The notes under the pieces were generated by a model. It did not search any database and was not told the origin of the DNA. It was given only the letters and a program-made list of their open reading frames with translations. The position numbers and the translations under genes are program-made. Source: Saprospiraceae bacterium (GTDB lineage Bacteria; Bacteroidota; Bacteroidia; Chitinophagales; Saprospiraceae). Taken from it: a stretch of DNA of 35,969 nt. Positions 31,801 to 35,969 of the stretch are shown piece after piece (position 1 is the first letter of the stretch; every line of letters begins with the position of its first letter). Location of the stretch: the NCBI GenBank assembly GCA_022841505.1, contig JALHRK010000022.1:1-35969 (forward strand), given 5' to 3'.

Positions 31801-31959
31801 GTCCGAAACCGTACCGGTACTGGTTCCTTTGACCAAAACAGCTGCGCCGATGAGGGCTTCGCCCTTTTCGTCAACTACTGTTCCGGTGATGACCCGTTGC
31901 GCCAGGGTGATGGAGACGCAAAACAGGATCAGAGCGAAACTGAATAGCAATTTTTTCAT
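28873..31959 (-). CDS. SusC/RagA-family TonB-dependent outer-membrane transporter
   Basis: The 1028-residue protein has a signal peptide ('MKKLLFSFALILFCVSITLA'), a carboxypeptidase-regulatory-like N-terminal domain (about 22-95, 'VITGTVVDEKGEALIGAAVL'), the TonB box-like 'DEVVVVGYG' (100-108), a plug domain (about 113-235, with 'IRVRGVNSISSGTQPLIVID' and 'DGAATAVYGSRAANGVILIT') and a 22-stranded-type barrel to the end ('RVISAGINLGF'). It imports substrate captured by the SusD-like partner across the outer membrane with energy from TonB. No sigma/anti-sigma pair or enzyme gene is adjacent in the window. The promoter is not clear. Confidence 0.96.
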   Translation of the reverse strand: MKKLLFSFALILFCVSITLAQRVITGTVVDEKGEALIGAAVLVKGTSTGTVSDINGGYSVNVPADGKILVFSYTGYNTLELEIGASNILDAKLEAGVSLDEVVVVGYGAQAKRDVTGSISKVKGETLSDLASPSFVQQLAGRAAGVQIQNTSGILGSAPQIRVRGVNSISSGTQPLIVIDGVPAISGDRGGFTPANALGDINPSDIESFEILKDGAATAVYGSRAANGVILITTKRGKAGKPKFNYDAFVGQAQATELFDLLEAADFVTINNEKYTNAGANPVAVGTDVNTDWQDAVFRNGTQQSHSFSVTGGTDMMTYFLSFGFSDQTGIARGNSLQRYSFRANLEQKVNSWLKSGFTSGITRQDNEGPLTGSNNLSGNTFGVIRMLPNVAVFDANDPTGYNIDDANPRSLGRGSNNDVISNGIPNIRFVLDNDRRLATSWRLLGNAFLEATLADGLTLRTQIGVDGSLVDDYAFQDPRHGDGFSVVGRVQQAFSPFLRWNWQNVLNYQQAFGKNNLGVTLVQEFQKERSTFFQSVVTTLSDRFFQENIVSGTFTNQQVFGGIGENGLSSYLGRVNYNYDNKYYVSALIRRDVLSSLAPDNRVGYFPGFSFAYRISQEGFWDGLRDVISDLRLRGSYAVTGNTSIGNYPYVGSFGSALYGVQNGIAYSNFGNDKLRWEEQAKTDVGLDIGLLNNRFNISVAYWIQDNKDVILQAPTAPSLGIPGNFINQNIGQVKGQGIELTIDGQLVNAGGFRWNASVNFSTQDNEVLALVNNQDITSNFNIIRVGESLRAIYGFDYEGVNPANGNPIYKKADGTLIQGNIQTQTYFVYDPANPTELTTASSLSAAADRRVLGSALPTWFGGFDNNFSFKGFDLNIFLRFSGGNYIMNRTAIELYNQGFNNNGAGIMGRWQSAENPGDGQTPRVWLNRENFINNPDFASTRWVEKGDFLRIQNVSLGYTFPKTTIMKAGLESLRIFVQAQNLLTFTEYSGLDPETSTNFSTNTGFGEDFNGNPQQRVISAGINLGF

Positions 31960-32299
31960 ACTAATCCCTAAGTTTGGTTAAGTAAAATGGTTTGAAAGCA
32001 CCGTCTTGCGACGAATACTTACCTCTTTGGTCAGAGCTTGTCCAGAGACTCTGAGCGCGCGAATTGTTCACAGTTTTTTTAACGGACTCCTGTCATTAAA
32101 TCAGGCGTCTGCAATTGTGTTGTAGCTTTTAGGATAAATCCCATCTAAGGGATGGCATAAATAAGCCCGCAATGTTACGAGTTTTTTATGCATTTCAGAA
32201 CAATGAAAATAGGATGATTCGGGGTAGCATCAGCTACGGAATAGTCAATGCCGTGATAGTAACGCTATCGGTGTACTGAACGCTGCCTGCCTCCGCTGC
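31960..32299. other. Gene-free leader region of the SusCD pair
   Basis: No gene is seen. This region should hold the SusC promoter and leader (minus strand) and the end of the CapA-like transcript. Small hairpins occur at 32223-32238 (gtagc-atca-gctac) and around 32253-32271 (gatag/ctatc), which may end the CapA-like transcript. A weak -7-like CAATGTTA (7 of 8 to the reverse consensus) lies at 32170-32177; I do not regard it as established. Confidence 0.5.
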
Positions 32300-33499
32300 T
32301 TAGTTCTTTTTTTTCATATTCCCCTCCGTATCTATGCTCAGGGGCGTATCCGGAAAATCGGCCTTCGTCAGTTCTATGATCTTATGGATGGCTCGTTTTT
32401 GGGCGTCTATTTTGGGGCCGTGCTGTTTTTGTTGGTAGGTCGGTACGATGCGACCAGACGCAAACGCACCGTCTTTAGTGACTTTCAGTTCGATCAGCGG
32501 TGCAATCCCAGCAGGGCCGCTTAGGCTGAAACGCCCGTAGGTGCAAAAGTTGCCGAGGCTGTATGCAATGAACCGGTCTTTGTAAAGTTCCACCGCGCGG
32601 GTTACATGGGGGCCGTGGCCAAATACAATGTCCGCTCCTGCATCCACAACGCCACGGGAAAACTTCCAGACATCGCCCCGGTTTTCACCATGGAATGTTT
32701 CGGTGCGCTTTGGAACGTGCTGGTGGACAGCGCCTTCTGCTCCACCATGAAAAGAAACGATTACAATGTCAACTTCTTTTTCCAATGCGGCTACAATTGT
32801 TTTTGCCCGGGCAATATTGCGCACGTCGCAGGTACCGCTGTTGGGCGCGAATGCGCAAAAGCCGTATTTTACGCCATTTCGCTCGAAAATAGCCGTTTCA
32901 TCCGTGCCTGCCAAACCTGCATAAGCAATGCCGGCTTCTTTCAAAGCAGCCTTGGCGCGCTTGCGGCCTTCCGCTCCAAAATCGCCCGAGTGGTTGTTGG
33001 CCAGACTCAACACGTCAAACCCGGCGTCAACAAAGTGGTTTACATAGCGTTCCGGCGACCGGAAAACATAGCAAACCTTCGGATCCCTGCATGTTTTTGG
33101 CGTTCCTCCTTTGTCTATAATGGCGCCTTCATGATTTCCAAAAGTGACATCGGCAGCTTTCAGGGTTTCACGCACATCATCTAAAAGGTTTTTGCCGTCG
33201 TTCGCAGGGAGATAACTGGCAGAAGGGTAATTGGTGCCGAGCATCATGTCTCCAACCCCAACAATCGTATAGGTGGAATCAAGGAGCACTTCAGATGAGC
33301 TGCCAATTTCTCCTTCTGTTGCCTGAGCTGAAGGCTGAGCGGAGTCGAAGTCAGCCGAAGGAAGGGCGAGGGCTCTATGCCGGTCGTTACTGACCTTTTT
33401 TTCTACGGCGCGTACATAAGCTGTAGCGACAAAAGTGATGATCACAATTAAAAAAAGACTTCCAATACGGAAGTCTTTCTGTTGTATCTTATTCAACAT
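32300..33499 (-). CDS. CapA-family (poly-gamma-glutamate synthesis/metallophosphatase-like) protein
   Basis: The ATG at 33499 gives 399 residues; one TTG codon precedes it. A membrane segment (about 13-30, 'IGSLFLIVIITFVATAYV') anchors it. A linker (about 35-72) follows, part of which is encoded by a dispersed repeat word. The CapA domain (about 75-340) has the calcineurin-like motifs 'VGVGDMMLGTNYP', 'FGNHEGAIID', 'LSLANNHSGDFG', 'VSFHGGAEGAVH' and 'FGHGPHVTRAV', with the usual Asp, Asn and His metal-site residues. In Bacillus CapA takes part in capsule poly-gamma-glutamate export; in other bacteria homologues have less clear surface roles. No capB or capC gene is adjacent, so a capsule role is not supported here. 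It follows the M23 gene by 14 bases. Confidence 0.88.
   Translation of the reverse strand: MLNKIQQKDFRIGSLFLIVIITFVATAYVRAVEKKVSNDRHRALALPSADFDSAQPSAQATEGEIGSSSEVLLDSTYTIVGVGDMMLGTNYPSASYLPANDGKNLLDDVRETLKAADVTFGNHEGAIIDKGGTPKTCRDPKVCYVFRSPERYVNHFVDAGFDVLSLANNHSGDFGAEGRKRAKAALKEAGIAYAGLAGTDETAIFERNGVKYGFCAFAPNSGTCDVRNIARAKTIVAALEKEVDIVIVSFHGGAEGAVHQHVPKRTETFHGENRGDVWKFSRGVVDAGADIVFGHGPHVTRAVELYKDRFIAYSLGNFCTYGRFSLSGPAGIAPLIELKVTKDGAFASGRIVPTYQQKQHGPKIDAQKRAIHKIIELTKADFPDTPLSIDTEGNMKKKN
33311..33367 (-). repeat. Dispersed repeat word translated inside the CapA-like protein
   Basis: The minus strand reads ...cttcggctgacttcgactccgctcagcc..., an example of the 'acttcgactNcgctcag' word that is common in Bacteroidota intergenic DNA and is related to the copy at 415-514. 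Here it is in frame and encodes the linker 'LALPSADFDSAQPSAQATEG' just after the membrane anchor. Confidence 0.65.
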
Positions 33500-33513
33500 C
33501 AAAAAGTTGGTTT

Positions 33514-34494
33514 TTAGTCAAACGATTGATTGGCTGTTTCGGCAGCTTTAACAAGGTCTTGATATTCTTCAGGCGTGAGGCCGTCAATGACGTATTGAAT
33601 CGGATTCACCTTATCGCCGCGATAAATGACTTCGTAATGGCAATGCGGTGCTGTTGCGGTACCGGTATCGCCAACGAGTCCGATTTTTTGACCTCGAACG
33701 ACGGTTTGTCCTTCGCGCACATCCATGCGGCTCATGTGGCCGTACAAGGTGCGGTAGCCATAGCCATGGTCAATTTCAACGCATAGGCCATACCCGCTGG
33801 AACGGCCAACTTTGACAACCCGACCGGCGCCGGTTGCCTGAATGGGGGTGCCACGGGGTGCTGTAAAGTCAATCCCCGTATGCATTTTCGGCACTTTGAA
33901 AACCGGGTGAATACGGTATCCGAAACCTGAAAGCACCTTCACATCCCGGGCAAGCTTGTCGGAACGCACGGGTTTGATAGACGGAATGGCCGCCAATAAT
34001 TTTTCTTTTTCTTTGGAAACGCCAATGATCGTGTCCAACGAACGCGACTGAAGATCCATCTGACGTTTCAGCCGGTCAATTTTTTCGCGGACGTTAATCA
34101 TCAGATCGCCGGAGTTCTTGAACTGACGATATTCTTTATAGGCATCGTGGCCACCGGTGCCGCCTTGCCAAACGCTCTGGTCAATTGGCTCCATACCAAA
34201 TACCATGCGGTGTGCATAAGCGTCGCGCTTTTGCAAATTATCGAGCACTTCGCTCAGGCGGTCTATGCTGCCGGATGCTTCCGTCAGTTCTGCCTTTAAG
34301 TATTTGATTTCGTTGAGCAGGACTTTTTCCTTCGGGGAAGGGAAAAGCCGGTGGGAAACTAAAGTGAAGATGAATGCTGTGAAAACAGCGGCACAAACAA
34401 ATCCAAAAGCACGTAAAAGCTTCATCCTCAAAGGGACTTTGGCTTTTTCGTATTGAAGCGTGTGCGTGTTGTAAATAAATTTTTCCTTACTCAT
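33514..34494 (-). CDS. Membrane-anchored M23 family metallopeptidase
   Basis: The 326-residue product begins 'MSKEKFIYNTHTLQYEKAKV', a start typical of Bacteroidota M23 proteins, then has a membrane segment (about 27-46), a coiled coil (about 55-90 and 130-165), and an M23 domain (about 185-305). Zinc ligands are His205 and Asp209 in 'KMHTGIDFTAPRG' and His286 in 'TAPHCHYEVIYRG'; His284 and His253 are the likely catalytic helpers. It should cut peptide cross-links of the cell wall, or act as a regulator of wall growth. All catalytic residues are present, so it is probably active. It is first in a two-gene operon with the CapA-like gene. Confidence 0.93.
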   Translation of the reverse strand: MSKEKFIYNTHTLQYEKAKVPLRMKLLRAFGFVCAAVFTAFIFTLVSHRLFPSPKEKVLLNEIKYLKAELTEASGSIDRLSEVLDNLQKRDAYAHRMVFGMEPIDQSVWQGGTGGHDAYKEYRQFKNSGDLMINVREKIDRLKRQMDLQSRSLDTIIGVSKEKEKLLAAIPSIKPVRSDKLARDVKVLSGFGYRIHPVFKVPKMHTGIDFTAPRGTPIQATGAGRVVKVGRSSGYGLCVEIDHGYGYRTLYGHMSRMDVREGQTVVRGQKIGLVGDTGTATAPHCHYEVIYRGDKVNPIQYVIDGLTPEEYQDLVKAAETANQSFD

Positions 34495-34894
34495 GAATGT
34501 TGTTCTTAACCCAGAAATACCTTGATTGTTTGCTTAATAACTGTTCACAAGGCAAAGCGTACAAGGAGCTTAATGGTCCCTCATATTAGTATGTTTGTTG
34601 TTTTTTTACTGCTTGTTTGTGTCATTGAAAAATAGCAGTAATACATCCGAGGTGGATCAAAATTAACAGGCGAATCCATATAAAAAAAACTTTAACACCT
34701 TTTTTAGACGATTGTGGTATCAAAAAAGTGAAGTCTATTGTTTTTGAACCCAAATAAGTTTTAAATCTAAGCAAATTTCACCGATTTGTCGTTCGTTTAT
34801 CGGGAAGGGGGTAGCCATAGGGGGATCTTAACTTGTCCGGTTATCCCGGAACGCCAACCGATCCTTCCGGAAACCTCATTATTTATGGTTTGAA

Positions 34895-34927
34895 AGTGAC
34901 TCGGTGATTTCAAATCACCCGGTCACT
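34895..34927. repeat. Hairpin 'agtgactcggtgattt' in the gap before the Omp28-like gene
   Basis: Bases 34895-34910 pair with 34912-34927 with two mismatches, giving a near-continuous 16-bp inverted repeat with a 1-base centre. There is no T-run on either side, so it is not a plain terminator; it could be an operator or an RNA structure. Confidence 0.7.
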
Positions 34928-34991
34928 CCGCCAAAATACAGAAACTTGTTTATTCATCGCCACGGCGACATCAGGACGATCTTAAATAGGG

Positions 34992-34999
34992 TAACTTTG
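34992..34999 (+). promoter_or_regulatory. -7 promoter element for the Omp28-like gene
   Basis: TAACTTTG is a full match to TAnnTTTG, 46 bases before the ATG at 35046. The -33 region lacks a clear TTTG. Confidence 0.55.
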
Positions 35000-35045
35000 T
35001 GGAATCATTATCGTATAGTCATTCAGACAAAAAATTAACCGCTCT

Positions 35046-35969
35046 ATGAAAAAGTTAAACCTGCTCGCATTGTTGCTCCTGATGGCAAATTTTGCAGTTT
35101 CGCAAAACAGCGCAAAGCGCTACATTATGCTGGAGCATTTCACCAACACCCGCTGTTCCGTCTGCGCCAGCCAGAATCCGGGGTTTTTCAACACCATCGC
35201 CAACTTTGAAGACGATGTACACCATATTGCCTATCACCCGCAATTCCCTTATAACAATTGCTTGTTTTACCTGGCAAATCCGGCGCAAAACAGTGCCCGC
35301 GCTGCTTTTTATAATGTTCCCGGTACCCCAAGGGTTTTGCGCAACGGAACCAATTCATCCACGGCAGGCCAGGTGACTGCTGCGATTTTACAAGGGCTTC
35401 AGGGGCAGACCAGCCCTATTGGGTTCACGGTTTCGGAAACCTCGGGCGCAAGCCGTACGGCAACTGTACAGGTTCATACCTTTGGCGAGGCGCCTACGGG
35501 CAACCTCCGGTTGTTTGTTGCTGTAGCCGAGCGCGAGATCGCTTACAATTCGCCCAATGGCGAAACGCTGCACCACAACGTATTCCGGAAAATGCTGACC
35601 GATATTTCTGGCGATGCGTTTACCGCGGCAGCTTCTGGCAGTACAACGACCCTGAGCTTTCCTTACACCATCGAAAATGGCTGGAATGCGGACGAAATTT
35701 ATGTGCTGGCTTTTGTTCAGAATATAGATACCAAAGAAGTGCTCAATTCCGGTACGCGGTTCGACCCGGTTGTGACCTCCGCAGGCGAAGCGACCGAAGC
35801 TTCTGAATTTAAGGTTTTCCCGAACCCGGCTTCCGGATTGACCAATATACAGTTCCACGAACCGCTCACGGGCCTGCTCTCGATCCTCGATGCCCGGGGC
35901 GCAGTGCTCTGGAACAACCGGATTGACCAGGTTCAAAACACCACAGCGGACATGAGCGCTTTTGCGCCG
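35046..35969 (+). CDS. Omp28-related thioredoxin-fold protein with T9SS sorting domain (3' truncated by window)
   Basis: The frame is open from the ATG at 35046 to the window end, giving 308 codons. It has a signal peptide ('MKKLNLLALLLLMANFAVS'). A thioredoxin-like domain follows with 'YIMLEHFTNTRCSVCASQNP' (CxxC at Cys37-Cys40), 'VHHIAYHPQFPYN' and the cis-proline-like 'YNVPGTPRVLRNG', as in the Omp28 family. A beta-rich middle (about 125-240) contains 'LRLFVAVAEREIAYN' and 'HHNVFRKMLTDISGD'. From about residue 256 ('ASEFKVFPNPASGLTNIQF') a T9SS sorting domain begins and is cut off. Proteins of this kind are exported to the outer surface; the CxxC suggests redox activity, but the physiological role is not known. 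The start is supported by the promoter element 46 bases upstream. Confidence 0.88.
   Translation, partial: MKKLNLLALLLLMANFAVSQNSAKRYIMLEHFTNTRCSVCASQNPGFFNTIANFEDDVHHIAYHPQFPYNNCLFYLANPAQNSARAAFYNVPGTPRVLRNGTNSSTAGQVTAAILQGLQGQTSPIGFTVSETSGASRTATVQVHTFGEAPTGNLRLFVAVAEREIAYNSPNGETLHHNVFRKMLTDISGDAFTAAASGSTTTLSFPYTIENGWNADEIYVLAFVQNIDTKEVLNSGTRFDPVVTSAGEATEASEFKVFPNPASGLTNIQFHEPLTGLLSILDARGAVLWNNRIDQVQNTTADMSAFAP

Larger units (their letters stand above)
34495..35045. other. AT-rich divergent gap of about 550 bases, no gene seen
   Basis: This lies between the starts of the M23 gene (-) and the Omp28-like gene (+). It is AT-rich up to about 34800 and more mixed after that. I see no coding sequence, tRNA or recognised RNA. 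It contains the hairpin at 34895-34927 and the promoter element at 34992-34999. A TACGCTTTG on the minus strand near 34553-34561 resembles a -7 box with one extra base and may serve the M23 operon. Confidence 0.55.

Noticed and set aside
32300-34494. Capsule (poly-gamma-glutamate) operon
   Set aside because: Only a CapA-like protein is present, next to an M23 peptidase; no CapB ligase or CapC gene is seen, so a capsule claim is not supported.
34495-35045. tRNA or structured RNA in the long gap
   Set aside because: I looked for cloverleaf-type pairing and a GTTCRANNC-like T-loop and found none; only the 34895-34927 palindrome stands out.

Overview
This window looks like a chromosomal piece of a Bacteroidota genome, most likely class Saprospiria (Saprospiraceae-like). 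The taxonomic call is inference. It rests on a SusC/SusD pair, several secreted proteins with type IX secretion (T9SS) C-terminal sorting domains, promoters of the Bacteroidota form TTTG-N20-TAnnTTTG, DUF3098 next to FtsX, and Bacteroidota-type secreted proteins. I see no rRNA, tRNA, phage, transposase or CRISPR locus. Both window ends cut genes that encode T9SS-type proteins.

Layout. Positions 1-600 hold the end of a T9SS cargo gene and three strong hairpins. 605-3805 (-) is a large AsmA-like envelope protein. 4041-7066 (+) holds RNase D and a double-ATPase peptide-transporter ABC protein. 7175-12182 is a divergent pair of secreted T9SS proteins: a zinc carboxypeptidase (-) and a lysyl oxidase-domain protein (+). 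12183-13141 holds two long palindromes and a broken T9SS gene. 13384-16429 carries a YjaB-like acetyltransferase, a thioredoxin-fold lipid/envelope-type reductase protein and chorismate synthase. 16565-22670 is mostly housekeeping: MutS2, Ndk, a DHH phosphatase (NrnA), a lipoprotein FKBP isomerase and release factor 2 with its +1 frameshift site. 22923-24838 (-) has an EEP-family phosphatase/nuclease and a small secreted protein. 24927-27012 (+) is ftsX-DUF3098-truB. 27271-31959 (-) is the SusCD outer-membrane uptake pair. 32300-34494 (-) is an M23 peptidase plus CapA-like operon. 35046 to the end is an Omp28/thioredoxin-like T9SS protein that runs off the window.

The most distinctive feature is not a gene. 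Nearly every intergenic gap is packed with short inverted-repeat words, usually of a type private to that gap. These words run into the flanking genes, so that the stop codons of at least six genes (rnd, mutS2, ndk, prfB, the EEP gene, truB) lie inside repeat sequence. The repeats also add a few C-terminal residues to RNase D and TruB, form the leaders of prfB, the AsmA gene and the DUF3098 gene, and a related word appears translated inside the CapA-like protein. The second notable item is the T9SS lysyl oxidase, which keeps the copper-binding CHxHxH motif and both residues expected to form the lysine-tyrosine quinone cofactor.
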